Under the pieces are notes generated by a model, which saw nothing but the letters and a program-made list of their open reading frames with translations, made no database searches and was not told where the DNA came from. Positions 8,666 through 17,391 of a stretch of DNA of 50,872 nt are shown piece after piece. This DNA comes from Candidatus Magasanikbacteria bacterium GW2011_GWC2_37_14 (GTDB taxonomy: Bacteria > Patescibacteriota > Patescibacteriia > Magasanikbacterales > UBA922). Where the stretch lies: positions 1-50,872 of the forward strand of contig LBSX01000010.1 of NCBI GenBank assembly GCA_000990355.1, in the 5' to 3' direction. The translations under genes and the position numbers were made by a program. Positions within the stretch are counted from its first letter, which is position 1. Each line of letters opens with the position of its first letter.

Positions 8666-10021
8666 TTATTTGGCAATAACGTTTTTAAAATGAGATAATT
8701 CTTCGGTAAATATTTTTAACATTTTATTTTCAAATTTTTCTGGTAAGTTGGTATAGGATTTTTGGGAAGTGTAATATTTTAAGTAATAACTCCAGGTTTT
8801 TGTTTTTGGCAATTTTTCTTTTTTAAATTGTTTTAAGTAATTTGATGAATGTTGTCGATTATGAAGAATATAAAAAGAAAAATCTAATTCTTTATTTGAC
8901 CCAGCAGCAAATTTTTTGCCAAAGTAATGGTCGTATAAATTTGGTAAATTAAGTAGATTTTTTTTGAAGCCAATTTTTTGATGATCAATTTTACAACATT
9001 CGGCAAACAAAAACATTAAGGCGCATTTGTAACAGTTGTGGCACCATTGCGAGTTTTTTAATAGTGGTTCTTCGGCAATACAAGAAAATTGGTATTTACC
9101 ATATTCGGGGTAGCGATGATGTAAGAGAAAGAAAATATTTATTTCTTCCAAAGGTTGAAAAGTACTGCGAATTTTTACCTGGTCATTGGACAAAAGCCGA
9201 ACCATGTTGTCTTGATTGATAATGTTCTCATTGGTTTGGTCATAAGAAAGCCATTCTTTCCAACCATTTTTCCAATTATATTCATTGTTTGAATATTCAT
9301 TACCAAAAAGTATATATTTTGCTTTATGTTTGTAGGCAAAAGGTAACATCATTAGCGCCAGAACCGTAGTTTGGGTACCCCAGCCAATTTCTGTGGGTTT
9401 TTTAAAATTAAAAGCTTTACCATATCTAAAAAGGCCAGGATCGTTTTTTAAAAAATAATAAGTTAAGCCGAATTCTTGACTAAACTTTTTTAGAGCTTTT
9501 AATTTGTATTTTTCTTCGTAAGGTTGCGATGGTTCTTGGCAATAAACCAAAATTGGCTTTAAACCAATTTCTTGGCAGAGGGCCACTGTGGCTAAACTTT
9601 CTTTGCCAAAAGTAAAGGGTACAATCACTGTTTTTTCGTTAGTTTGCCAATCAGTAGTTTTTGGTAAAGTACTTTCTTGACTAGCAAATAAAAATTCTAA
9701 ATTATAAAAGTTTTTTAAATATGCTAAATGTGGTTTGTGATCGCCTCTTTCACAGTTTATTAAATCGAACAAAACGTTTTTATAAAGTAAATTTTCCAAA
9801 ATTGGCGGGTTAGTATTGTAAACTATTTTATTTTTTTTAAGCATTAATGGCAAAAAATTAGTGCTAGCGTAGACTAAATTGTCCAGAAAAATTTTTTTAA
9901 AATCATTCGGCAAACTAACCCAGATTTTTTTTGGGTAAGTGATTTTATAATTATGGCTTAATAAATTTATATTAATTCCGTTGCCAGAAGTTTTAGCATT
10001 AATAAGTAACGCCTTGTTCAT
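8666..10021 (-). CDS. MurL-like PP-loop (adenine nucleotide alpha hydrolase) enzyme
   Basis: In this 451-aa protein, FTFGKES (136-142) fits a PP-loop (usual form S-G-G-K-D-S), followed by FGNEYSNNE (239-247). Near the C-terminus, Cys314 and WCHNCYKC (326-333) look like a metal or structural cysteine cluster. The order PP-loop, G-N-E-x-S, S-C, W-C-x-x-C-x-K-C recalls the MurL family, which uses ATP to epimerise L-Glu at the end of a UDP-MurNAc dipeptide. This is recognition by motif order only. The neighbours are an ATP-grasp/Ddl-like ligase upstream (25-base gap) and a SET gene downstream, so ATP-dependent amino-acid or peptide chemistry is likely. It may instead be a different PP-loop enzyme of unknown substrate. 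Confidence 0.6.
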   Translation of the reverse strand: MNKALLINAKTSGNGININLLSHNYKITYPKKIWVSLPNDFKKIFLDNLVYASTNFLPLMLKKNKIVYNTNPPILENLLYKNVLFDLINCERGDHKPHLAYLKNFYNLEFLFASQESTLPKTTDWQTNEKTVIVPFTFGKESLATVALCQEIGLKPILVYCQEPSQPYEEKYKLKALKKFSQEFGLTYYFLKNDPGLFRYGKAFNFKKPTEIGWGTQTTVLALMMLPFAYKHKAKYILFGNEYSNNEYNWKNGWKEWLSYDQTNENIINQDNMVRLLSNDQVKIRSTFQPLEEINIFFLLHHRYPEYGKYQFSCIAEEPLLKNSQWCHNCYKCALMFLFAECCKIDHQKIGFKKNLLNLPNLYDHYFGKKFAAGSNKELDFSFYILHNRQHSSNYLKQFKKEKLPKTKTWSYYLKYYTSQKSYTNLPEKFENKMLKIFTEELSHFKNVIAK

Positions 10022-10046
10022 AATTCAATTAATTCACGATAAATAT

Positions 10047-12443
10047 TTATTTTTTTATAAATTTTTCTTTTTCTCTTTCAATCGCCAGCCAAATAATTTC
10101 TTCAATTAAATCGGCGTATTCCAAATTTATAAGTTTAGCACTGTCTACAAAATCATTTTCCGTATCCAATGTTGGATTAGGATTAATTTCAATCACGAAG
10201 GGATTACCTTCTTTGTCTACTCTAAATTCTACCCGGCCATAATCACGACAACCCAAAATTCTATAGGTATCAATGGCAATTTCGGTGATTAAAGCTTGTA
10301 ATCTTTTATCGGTTTTGGCAGGGCATTCCAAAGTTACATTATTTTCATTGTAAGTAGGGTGGTTACCCCATTTCATTTCATAAGGATAAAAATTCCAGTT
10401 TCCCGGGGGCATTTTGTCGAACATTATTCTGGTTAAAGGCATTACCCTTAAATTATTGTCGTCGTTCCCCAAAATACAAGCATCATATTCTTCGCCTTCA
10501 ATATATTCCTCTACCAATGCGGCAGAATGATATTCATTAATAATTATTTTTATTTGTTCTCTTAGTTGTTGTTCATTTATAACCACTGAATTAATAGTAA
10601 TGCCAACAGAACCGTCTTTATTTGAAGGTTTTACAATCAAGGGATATTTTAAACTTGAATCAATTTCTTCATCAACACTGGTTACATAATCCCAATTGGC
10701 AGTAGGAATATCATGGTAATTGAGAAGTTTTTTCATTTTTATTTTGTCCATGCACAAACTCAAGGCCAAATAGTCGGAACCAGTATAAGGGATTTGTAAT
10801 AAGTCCAAGATTGCTGCCATGTGGGGTTCGTAGATGTTGGAGCCGTTAATTTCTTCACACAAATTTAAAACCACATCAACCGAGCTTTGTTGAAGTTCAG
10901 TAGCAGTTTTTATAGGGTCGGCTGCCAAAAAAATACTGGTTTTATAACCTTTATTTTTTAAAATAGTGGAAAAATTTTCTATTTCGTTCATTGAGTATTG
11001 GTCAGAAATTTCATTTTCAAATGAACGACTAAGAATGCCAATGTGTAAATTTCTCTGGCCTTCCAAAGTACTTCTTTTCAATCTTTCTATTTTTGCAGAT
11101 TTAATTAATTTATTTTTGGTGATTACAGCGGCGGATAAGCGATTGCGTCGTGAAGTTTTGCCTAGCGATGACCCTTCGTCAAATTTAACCACTTTATATT
11201 TAATGTAGTTTAAAGCGTCTTTAAGGTTGTCTTGGGCATCTAAAAAGTTTTCTCCAGAAACAGTAAGCCAGCCCAAACTTTCATAACCTTCGGGTGGCAT
11301 TAAAATTGGTTCGCCAACATCTTTGTAAAGATTAATTTCTTCAAAATATTTTTTTCTTTTTAATTCATCATCAACATTAAGTTCTACCAATAATCCTGAA
11401 TATTCGGGGTGTAGATCCCAACCAATAATATATTTTTTTGGTAAATTTTGTTTGGGTATTTTTATATACTGCCCTAAACAAATTTTTATGGAATTTTCTA
11501 TTAAATCCAAATCCCAAGCAGCTTTGTTGTAAGAATATACATAATCGCCACCCATGCGCATATTTACTTCAATTGGGAAGGGCCCGCGAGAAGTAGCTTT
11601 GCCTTCGAAATGAATACAGCCATTTTGGATACCTAATTTTTCTAATATTTCCTCGGCTAATTCCACTAAACCGTTTTGGTTGTGATGAGGCAAAGTAGAG
11701 GGAATAGATTGGCCACTATCCACAAAGAATTGCTCCCAGTCTTTATTAAAATTATCAGAAACAGTAAAAAATTTAATTTTGCCGTTTTGTAACAAAATAT
11801 CAATATCCACCTCGTCACCATCCAAGTATTCTTCCACAAAAATATCCAAACCATCAGAAAGTGCTGATTCTGTTTCAGTAGAAATATTCTTTTTGATGTA
11901 GTTGTAAGTATTAATTAAGTCGTCTTTGTTTTCGGTTTTTACTACAAAAGCACTGCTAGCGCCAAAAGCTGGTTTAATCACCAAAGGAAAATTAAAATTA
12001 TTAGCAATATTTTCTAAATCATCAGTATTTTTAATTAGTTTGTGCTTGGGTGCTTTGATATTATTTTTTTCGCAAAATTCGCGGAATAAAAATTTATTGC
12101 GTACTTGTTTGGCAATAGTGTAAGGAATGCCAATAAAATTAAAGCGCTCAACAATTTTGGAAGTAAGTAAAACATCATCTTCCCAAAAAGTAACCACACC
12201 ATCAATTTTACGATTTTGGTCGTTTTTAATGTAGGCGTCTACGGCTTTAATGGCTTCGTTGTGGTTAAAATTATCGGCCAAAATCCATTCGTCTACATAG
12301 GGATGAGCCCAATTTTTTTCTTTATTTAAAACAATCAAATAAAGCCCTAGTTTTTTTAGTTTTTGGATAATAAATTTTTTTTTGGCCGTTCCAGTATTTA
12401 CCAGTAAAATTGTTTTGCCATTTAGTTCTAAATTGTTTTCCAT
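10047..12443 (-). CDS. Two-module ATP-grasp protein: carboxylate-amine ligase-like plus D-Ala-D-Ala ligase-like
   Basis: This 798-aa protein joins two ATP-grasp units. The N-terminal unit (about 1-430) has a Rossmann-like start (TILLVNTGTA), PLVIKPAFGASSAFVV and IEVNMRMGGDYVYS, as in ATP-grasp carboxylate-amine ligases. The C-terminal unit (about 455-798) is DdlB-like: NLCEEINGS, IPYTGSDYLALSLCMDK, PLIVKPSNKDGSVGI, ALVEEYIEGEEYDA, and RVEFRVDKEGNPFVIEINPN at the metal site. I place the start at the ATG at 12443, because a TTGACA/TATTAT promoter covers the longer alternative start at 12494. It leads a minus-strand operon with the MurL-like and SET genes. It probably makes or extends a small peptide; the substrates are unknown. 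Confidence 0.8.
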   Translation of the reverse strand: MENNLELNGKTILLVNTGTAKKKFIIQKLKKLGLYLIVLNKEKNWAHPYVDEWILADNFNHNEAIKAVDAYIKNDQNRKIDGVVTFWEDDVLLTSKIVERFNFIGIPYTIAKQVRNKFLFREFCEKNNIKAPKHKLIKNTDDLENIANNFNFPLVIKPAFGASSAFVVKTENKDDLINTYNYIKKNISTETESALSDGLDIFVEEYLDGDEVDIDILLQNGKIKFFTVSDNFNKDWEQFFVDSGQSIPSTLPHHNQNGLVELAEEILEKLGIQNGCIHFEGKATSRGPFPIEVNMRMGGDYVYSYNKAAWDLDLIENSIKICLGQYIKIPKQNLPKKYIIGWDLHPEYSGLLVELNVDDELKRKKYFEEINLYKDVGEPILMPPEGYESLGWLTVSGENFLDAQDNLKDALNYIKYKVVKFDEGSSLGKTSRRNRLSAAVITKNKLIKSAKIERLKRSTLEGQRNLHIGILSRSFENEISDQYSMNEIENFSTILKNKGYKTSIFLAADPIKTATELQQSSVDVVLNLCEEINGSNIYEPHMAAILDLLQIPYTGSDYLALSLCMDKIKMKKLLNYHDIPTANWDYVTSVDEEIDSSLKYPLIVKPSNKDGSVGITINSVVINEQQLREQIKIIINEYHSAALVEEYIEGEEYDACILGNDDNNLRVMPLTRIMFDKMPPGNWNFYPYEMKWGNHPTYNENNVTLECPAKTDKRLQALITEIAIDTYRILGCRDYGRVEFRVDKEGNPFVIEINPNPTLDTENDFVDSAKLINLEYADLIEEIIWLAIEREKEKFIKK

Positions 12444-12465
12444 AATTTGTTTAAATAATATCTTA

Positions 12466-12494
12466 ATAATATAAGAGCCTTGTGCTTTTGTCAA
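12466..12494 (-). promoter_or_regulatory. Promoter of the ATP-grasp operon
   Basis: On the minus strand, TTGACA (12494-12489), a 17-base spacer and TATTAT (12471-12466). It lies only about 22 bases upstream of the ATG at 12443 and back to back with the promoter of the acyltransferase gene. Confidence 0.7.
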
Positions 12495-12500
12495 ATTAAT

Positions 12501-12528
12501 TTGACTATTTTTTTCTATAGGGTATTAT
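12501..12528 (+). promoter_or_regulatory. Divergent promoter of the FemAB/GNAT-like gene
   Basis: TTGACT (12501-12506), a 16-base spacer and TATTAT (12523-12528). Only ten bases separate the -10 box from the ATG at 12539, so the mRNA should be nearly leaderless. Confidence 0.65.
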
Positions 12529-12538
12529 TAGGTTAAAT

Positions 12539-13435
12539 ATGGATAAAGAAATACAGTTTAAAATTGAAAATAATCGGGAGATTTGTCAAGAATTGTGGGA
12601 AAAGTTTTCTCCACGAGTTTATGTTTATGATAATTGGGATTTTAGAGAATGTTTTAATAGACAAACTAACTATCCTTTAAATTTTGTTGTGGGGTTTTAT
12701 AAGGAAAAACCAATCGGTATTTTGCCTTTGGAATACGATACAGATAATAAATGTTATGAATTTTTTGGCGATATTTTTATGGAGTATAACCGAGCGTTTT
12801 TGGCTCCAGATTTTCTTGATTGTAAAGCCAAATTTTATGAAGCCGTGCCCTTGCCAGCAGAATTACAAATGATGTCTGAAGAAGAAGCACCTGACTTAAA
12901 ATGTGAACCAGAAATTCTCACCTATTATTTGGATATTTCCAACATGAATTTTTTGGATGATTATTTTCGTAATTATTTTAATTCCAAAAGGCGTGGTGAT
13001 TTTTTGCGGGCAATGAAAAAAATTGAGGCTTTAGAACCAGAAGTTCGTTATAATAATCTGGCTGATTTGGATGTGTTGTTTGATTTAAACCAAAAAAGAT
13101 TTAAAGAAGAATCTACTTTTACTCGGGAAAATGATAAAAAGTTTTTTCGTGATTTATTAAAAACTAATTTAGATTTTGAAATTTTAAGCGTGGTAATTAA
13201 TGGAAAAATCGTGGCAGCTTCCTTTTCAATTTATTACAATGGTCGTTATGAATATTTGGCCAATGGCGCTGATGTAGAAAATTATCCTTTTGTTGGTACT
13301 TATTTAAATTTAATGAGTATAAAGAGAGCCATAGAAAAAAAAATGACTGTTATTGATTTTGGCTATGGAGAAGCTGGGTGGAAAGATTTGTGGCATTTGC
13401 CTAAAAAAAGTCTTTATTGTTCAATCAAAAAGTAA
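12539..13435 (+). CDS. GNAT/FemAB-like acyltransferase
   Basis: This 298-aa protein has the layout of the Acetyltransf_6/FemAB-like superfamily. A degenerate first lobe (VVGFYKEKPIGILPLEY) is followed by a second acyltransferase lobe with a central helix (DLDVLFDLNQKRFKEES), strands around VVINGKIVAASFSIYYNGRY, a G-T-Y-L-N-L helix and the terminal DFGYGEAGWKDLW element. FemAB-type enzymes transfer amino acids from aminoacyl-tRNA to cell-wall peptides, and relatives use acyl-CoA; which applies here is unknown. It is transcribed away from the ATP-grasp operon from an abutting promoter, and the shared control region suggests a joint role in peptide or cell-wall modification. Confidence 0.72.
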   Translation: MDKEIQFKIENNREICQELWEKFSPRVYVYDNWDFRECFNRQTNYPLNFVVGFYKEKPIGILPLEYDTDNKCYEFFGDIFMEYNRAFLAPDFLDCKAKFYEAVPLPAELQMMSEEEAPDLKCEPEILTYYLDISNMNFLDDYFRNYFNSKRRGDFLRAMKKIEALEPEVRYNNLADLDVLFDLNQKRFKEESTFTRENDKKFFRDLLKTNLDFEILSVVINGKIVAASFSIYYNGRYEYLANGADVENYPFVGTYLNLMSIKRAIEKKMTVIDFGYGEAGWKDLWHLPKKSLYCSIKK

Positions 13436-13464
13436 TTGACAAAACACATAAATTCCTCTAAAAT
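13436..13464 (+). promoter_or_regulatory. Promoter of the Nif3-like gene
   Basis: TTGACA (13436-13441), a 17-base spacer and TAAAAT (13459-13464). The -35 box overlaps the stop codon of the upstream gene. Confidence 0.7.
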
Positions 13465-13496
13465 TAGAAATATAAACCAATTAATACTAATTTTGT

Positions 13497-14465
13497 ATGA
13501 AAGTAAAAGAAATTTTTGAAACTGGTCTAAATTTGGCGGTTATGGTTGATCCACGTGGCAAAAAAGGCGTGGCTGAATATTTAAAAAGAATAAATAAAAA
13601 ATATAATAATTTGTCGGCCAAAGAAAAGCCTTATTTTGATGTGGATTTATTAACCAACCCTTACTCCGACAGTAAAATTCATGTTGATGATCAGAAAACC
13701 GAAGTTAAACGTCTAATAGCTGGTATTGATATTGGCTCGGGTGAAATTTTGTTGGCGAGTCAGTTAAATGAACGTAATAAAAAAATTGATTTGGTTATTG
13801 CTCATCACCCAATTGGCAAAGGCTTGTCTGATCTTCACGAGGTAATGGATATGCAAGCAGCCGAATTACAAGAAGCTGGAGTGCCAATACATGTAGCCGA
13901 AAAATTGTTAGACGTTCGAATAGGACAAATTAGCCGTCGTTTACATGCCAACAATCATTATCAATTAGTAAATTTGGCTGAACTTTTGGGAATAAATATT
14001 ATTAATACTCATACTTTTACGGATAATTTGGTTAATGATTTTCTAAAGAAATTTTTGGCCAAAAAACAACCAGAAACTTTAGAAGATTTGGTAGAGGCTT
14101 TACTAGAAATTCCCGAATACAAAAAAGCTAAGCTTCAAGGATCTGGTCCGACAATTGTTGCAGGCCTTGGGCGACATCATGTAGGTAAATATATTTTGGA
14201 AATGACCGGAGGCACAGAAATTGGTGAAAAAATTTACAAAGAACTTTCTAATTACGGAATTAGTACGGTAATTAGTATGCACATGAGTGAAGACGGTCAC
14301 AAAATGGTAAATGAACATAATATGAATGTAGTAATTGTTGGCCATATTGCTTCGGATTCTTTGGGAATGAATTTGTTTTTGGATGAATTAGAGAAAAAGG
14401 GGATAGAAATTGTGCCTTGTGGTGGTTTGATTCGGGTAAGTAGAGTAAAAAAGAATAAAAAATAA
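13497..14465 (+). CDS. Nif3-like dinuclear metal center protein (DUF34)
   Basis: This 322-aa protein carries the family's metal-binding signatures: IAHHPIGKG with paired histidines in the first half, and GHIASDSLGMN near the C-terminus. Glu/His residues around VISMHMSEDGHK are a further metal-site candidate. Nif3/DUF34 proteins are widespread and form toroidal assemblies with two metals per subunit; the cellular reaction is not firmly established and the GTP cyclohydrolase label is doubtful. Residues 1-65 form an extra N-terminal segment before the canonical fold. The gene has its own TTGACA promoter and a terminator directly after it. Confidence 0.85.
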   Translation: MKVKEIFETGLNLAVMVDPRGKKGVAEYLKRINKKYNNLSAKEKPYFDVDLLTNPYSDSKIHVDDQKTEVKRLIAGIDIGSGEILLASQLNERNKKIDLVIAHHPIGKGLSDLHEVMDMQAAELQEAGVPIHVAEKLLDVRIGQISRRLHANNHYQLVNLAELLGINIINTHTFTDNLVNDFLKKFLAKKQPETLEDLVEALLEIPEYKKAKLQGSGPTIVAGLGRHHVGKYILEMTGGTEIGEKIYKELSNYGISTVISMHMSEDGHKMVNEHNMNVVIVGHIASDSLGMNLFLDELEKKGIEIVPCGGLIRVSRVKKNKK

Positions 14466-14473
14466 GATAAATA

Positions 14474-14496
14474 AAGAGAGCTTTTGCTCTCTTTTG
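14474..14496 (+). terminator. Terminator after the Nif3-like gene
   Basis: AAGAGAGC (14474-14481), a TTTT loop and GCTCTCTT (14486-14493) form a stem followed by T residues. It ends only a few bases before the ATG of the next gene. Confidence 0.7.
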
Positions 14497-14500
14497 CTAT

Positions 14501-15925
14501 ATGAAGAAATTGGAATTATTAGCTCCGGGCGGGAGTCCAGAAAAAATGGCGTATGCTTTTGCCTATGGGGCCGATGCGGTATATATTGGTATACCGGATT
14601 TTAGTTTACGCGTGCGGATAAATAAATTTGGTTTGGAAGATGTTCGGCAGGCGATTGAGGAAGCTCATAAATTAAAAAAGAAAATTTATGTGACAGTAAA
14701 TATTTATGCTCATAATGAACATCTAAAAAAATTACCAACTTATTTAAAGAAATTAAATTTGTGGCGTCCGGATGCTTTGATTATTTCTGATCCGGGTGTT
14801 ATTCAACTAGCCAAAAAATATTGTCCAAAAATTGACATACATCTTTCTACTCAAGCCAATGCCACCAATTGGCAAGCAGTAAAATTTTGGCAAAAGGCAG
14901 GAGTAAAACGAGTGATTTTAGGTAGAGAAGTGACTTTGGCAGAAATTAAAGAAATACACAAACAATGTTCAAAAATAGAATTAGAATATTTTGTGCATGG
15001 TGCAATGTGTATGAGTTATTCTGGCCGTTGTCTGCTTTCGGCTTGGCTTACAGGGCGCAGTGCTAATTTGGGTGATTGTGCCCAGCCTTGTCGGTGGAAG
15101 TATACAGTGGAAAGTGTTGGATTTCTCCCCCTTAGAAAGGGGGAGCAAGAGGGGGTTGAGGAAATTCAAAATTCAACCACCCCTACCCCTCCTTTCCAAG
15201 GAGGGGAAAACATTGTACAAATGGAAGTTACTGAACCTCTCCACCCAAGTGAAAAAATTCCTGTAGAAGAAGATCAAAACGGCACTTATATTTTTAATTC
15301 CAAAGATTTGTGTTTAATTGAATATTTACCTGAATTAATTAAAGCCGGAATAACTTCTTTTAAAATTGAAGGGCGGGCTAAATCTGTAGCTTATTTAGCG
15401 ACAGTAGTAAAAGCATATACAGAAGCTTTAAAAATAAAAAATAAAATTACTTTAAAAAAAATAAAAAAACAATATTTGGATTCTTTGATGACGCGTGGTT
15501 ATACGACCGGATTTTTGTTTGGCCCAGGCTTCGCTAAAGCTACGCCGGGCAAGCCGTATACTTCAATGCAGAATACTGCTTTTAGTCATTTAAGTGGTGA
15601 AGAAAAGTTTGTAGGAGAAGTGGTGTCGTTGCGAGCGGAGCGAAGCAATCCCCAGGAAGTTGAGATTGCTTCGTCAGCCGGAACGAATCGGCTTCCTCGC
15701 AATGACAGCTACAGAGTTTATTTTAAACCCCATAATGCCTTATTTGTTGGTAATAAAATTAGAATTATTCGTCCGTTTGCCGAAGATGTCGAAATTACTT
15801 TAGAAAAGATGTATAATATTAAAGATCAAGAAGTAAGTGAAGTACATGGGGGGACAACTGGTGTGTTTTGGTTTAAGAGTAAAATAGAAATACCAAAGTA
15901 TTCTATTTTGCAGAAAATTATTTAA
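14501..15925 (+). CDS. Peptidase U32 family protein (TrhP/YegQ-like)
   Basis: This 474-aa protein begins LELLAPGGSPEKMAYAFAYG, the standard U32 N-terminus. EYFVHGAMCMSYSGRCLLS (162-180) matches the U32 signature with its cysteines, followed by NLGDCAQPCRW. Known TrhP-type members help hydroxylate U34 of tRNAs; other members are collagenase-like. The conserved GTYIFNSKDLCL and SFKIEGRAKS blocks are present. Three palindromic elements are translated in frame, at 15125-15210, 15523-15550 and 15624-15707. Together they lengthen loops between conserved blocks without stops. There is no visible Shine-Dalgarno sequence; the start lies just past the upstream terminator. Confidence 0.92.
   Translation: MKKLELLAPGGSPEKMAYAFAYGADAVYIGIPDFSLRVRINKFGLEDVRQAIEEAHKLKKKIYVTVNIYAHNEHLKKLPTYLKKLNLWRPDALIISDPGVIQLAKKYCPKIDIHLSTQANATNWQAVKFWQKAGVKRVILGREVTLAEIKEIHKQCSKIELEYFVHGAMCMSYSGRCLLSAWLTGRSANLGDCAQPCRWKYTVESVGFLPLRKGEQEGVEEIQNSTTPTPPFQGGENIVQMEVTEPLHPSEKIPVEEDQNGTYIFNSKDLCLIEYLPELIKAGITSFKIEGRAKSVAYLATVVKAYTEALKIKNKITLKKIKKQYLDSLMTRGYTTGFLFGPGFAKATPGKPYTSMQNTAFSHLSGEEKFVGEVVSLRAERSNPQEVEIASSAGTNRLPRNDSYRVYFKPHNALFVGNKIRIIRPFAEDVEITLEKMYNIKDQEVSEVHGGTTGVFWFKSKIEIPKYSILQKII
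15125..15210 (+). repeat. In-frame C/G-run element in the U32 gene
   Basis: CTCCCCCTTAGAAAGGGGGAG, then a GAGGGGGTTG segment, a spacer, and the complementary CAACCACCCC...CCTCCTTTCCAAGGAGGGG. The same CCTCCCC...GGGGAGG style occurs at 40407-40474, 43575-43612 and near 44676. Confidence 0.7.
15523..15550 (+). repeat. In-frame CCCAGGCTTCGC...GCCGGGC palindrome in the U32 gene
   Basis: CCCAGGCTTCGCTAAAGC followed by TACGCCGGGC folds back on itself. It belongs with the elements in ileS (7636) and valS (25007) and shares the GCTAAAGC core with the T-box insert. Confidence 0.65.
15624..15707 (+). repeat. TIR element, in-frame copy (84 bp) in the U32 gene
   Basis: The copy starts TGTCGTTGCGAG and ends CTCGCAATGACA, with GAAGCAATC/GATTGCTTC arms inside. 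It is 84 bases, exactly 28 codons, and has no stop. It is homologous to the elements at 21031-21130 and 44190-44277. Confidence 0.85.
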
Positions 15926-15982
15926 CAGTTATCAAATAGCAGATAACAATTACCAAGATGTTATCTGCTATCTGTTATTTGT
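15923..15982. repeat. AT-rich inverted repeat before enolase
   Basis: AGCAGATAACA (15938-15948) and TGTTATCTGCT (15959-15969) form a perfect 11-bp stem, extended imperfectly on both sides. It fills most of the gap between the U32 and enolase genes and may act as a terminator or processing hairpin. Confidence 0.65.
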
Positions 15983-15997
15983 TAATTGTAAATTTTT

Positions 15998-17242
15998 ATG
16001 GCAAAAATTAAAAATATAATAGCGCGAGAGATTTTGGATTCTCTTGGCAACCCCACAGTTGAAGCCAAAGTGATTTTGGATAATGGCATTTTTGGTATTG
16101 GTAAAGTTCCCTCTGGTGTTTCTACTGGTGTACATGAGGCAGTAGAATTACGTGATGGCGGAAAGCGTTATGGTGGCAAAGGAGTTTTAAAAGCTGTCAA
16201 AAATATAAATACCACTATTGCCAAGTCTCTTTGTGGTATCAAAATTGAGCAATTGTTAGAAATTGATGAGAAAATGTTAAAACTTGATGGAACAAAAAAC
16301 AAAGCAAACTTAGGAGGTAATGCAATTTTGGCAGTATCACTAGCTTGTGCGCGCGCTGGTGCCGAAGCTGCCAAATTACCACTTTATAAATATTTACGTT
16401 CTATTTACAAAATTCAGGAAAAACAATTTCGTTTGCCAGTACCAATGTGTATGATTATTGAAGGAGGTCGTCATGCCGACAGTGGTTTATCGGTACAAGA
16501 ATTTATGATAATTCCACGTCATAATTTATTGCGCGAACGAGTACGCATGTGTTCACAAATTTTTCATGCTTTAGGAAATTTATTGAGTCAAAAAGGTTAT
16601 AGTACTACTTTTGGAGACGAAGGCGGTTATGCTCCAGATTTATTAAATAATGAACGAGCTTTGCAAATGATTACAGAAGCAATCAAACAAGCTGGCTGGG
16701 TTCCAGGAAAGCATGTTTTTTTGGCAATGGATGTGGCGGCTTCGGAATTTTATCGCCATGGAAATTATTTTTTTGTGAATAAAAAACAAGGTTGGCGACC
16801 AGCAAAAATGATTGAAACTTATGGGGCTTGGCTTAAAAAATATCCTTTGTATTCTATTGAAGACGGTCTTAGTGAAGATGATTGGGTAAATTGGCATGAA
16901 TTAACCAAAGAATTAGGAAAGAAAGTTGTTTTAGTTGGTGATGATTTGTTTGTAACCAATGTTGAACGAATTCAAAAAGGTATAAATGAAAAAGTTGGGA
17001 ATGCAGTTTTAATTAAGCCAAATCAAATTGGCACAGTGAGTGAAACCATGGCGGCAATTAAATTGGTTAAGCAAAGTGGTTATCAAACAATTATTTCTCA
17101 TCGTGGCGGAGAAACAGCCGACACTTTTATTGCCGATTTAGCCGTAGCCGTAAATGCTGAATTTATTAAAACTTCTATTTCTCGTTCCGAACGTACGGAA
17201 AAGTATAATCGTTTAATGGAAATTGAGAGTGAAGTGAGTTAG
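15998..17242 (+). CDS. eno: Enolase
   Basis: The enzyme converts 2-phosphoglycerate to phosphoenolpyruvate. At 414 aa it is slightly short, but the fold landmarks are all present: EILDSLGNPTVEAKV, the SGVSTG loop Ser, GGRHA with its His, QEF and GDEGGYAP with catalytic/metal Glu, AMDVAASEFY, SIEDGLSEDDW and VGDDLFVTN, IKPNQIGT with the catalytic Lys, SHRGGETADTFIADLAV, and FIKT. Divergent spots are GG preceded by E instead of N in the I-N-G-G-x-H-A motif, SHRGGET for SHRSGET, and a Val after the STG loop where Glu is common. The catalytic residues look intact, so I call it active. The following pair of phosphoglycerate mutases makes a lower-glycolysis neighbourhood. Confidence 0.95.
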   Translation: MAKIKNIIAREILDSLGNPTVEAKVILDNGIFGIGKVPSGVSTGVHEAVELRDGGKRYGGKGVLKAVKNINTTIAKSLCGIKIEQLLEIDEKMLKLDGTKNKANLGGNAILAVSLACARAGAEAAKLPLYKYLRSIYKIQEKQFRLPVPMCMIIEGGRHADSGLSVQEFMIIPRHNLLRERVRMCSQIFHALGNLLSQKGYSTTFGDEGGYAPDLLNNERALQMITEAIKQAGWVPGKHVFLAMDVAASEFYRHGNYFFVNKKQGWRPAKMIETYGAWLKKYPLYSIEDGLSEDDWVNWHELTKELGKKVVLVGDDLFVTNVERIQKGINEKVGNAVLIKPNQIGTVSETMAAIKLVKQSGYQTIISHRGGETADTFIADLAVAVNAEFIKTSISRSERTEKYNRLMEIESEVS

Positions 17243-17323
17243 TAACTAGAAAATTGTAACTAGAAAAGACGTGGTTAACTGCGTCTTTTTTGCTTATTTT
17301 AGCGAAAATTAATTATTCCGCTC

Positions 17324-17352
17324 TTGACAAAAGGTCTTTTTTGTGCTATAAT
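17324..17352 (+). promoter_or_regulatory. Full-consensus promoter
   Basis: TTGACA (17324-17329), a 17-base spacer and TATAAT (17347-17352), preceded by TGC (extended -10). It is one of the strongest promoter matches in the window and drives the 119-aa orphan gene. Confidence 0.85.
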
Positions 17353-17391
17353 ATATAATATTAAAATTAAGATTTAATTAAATACAATTAT

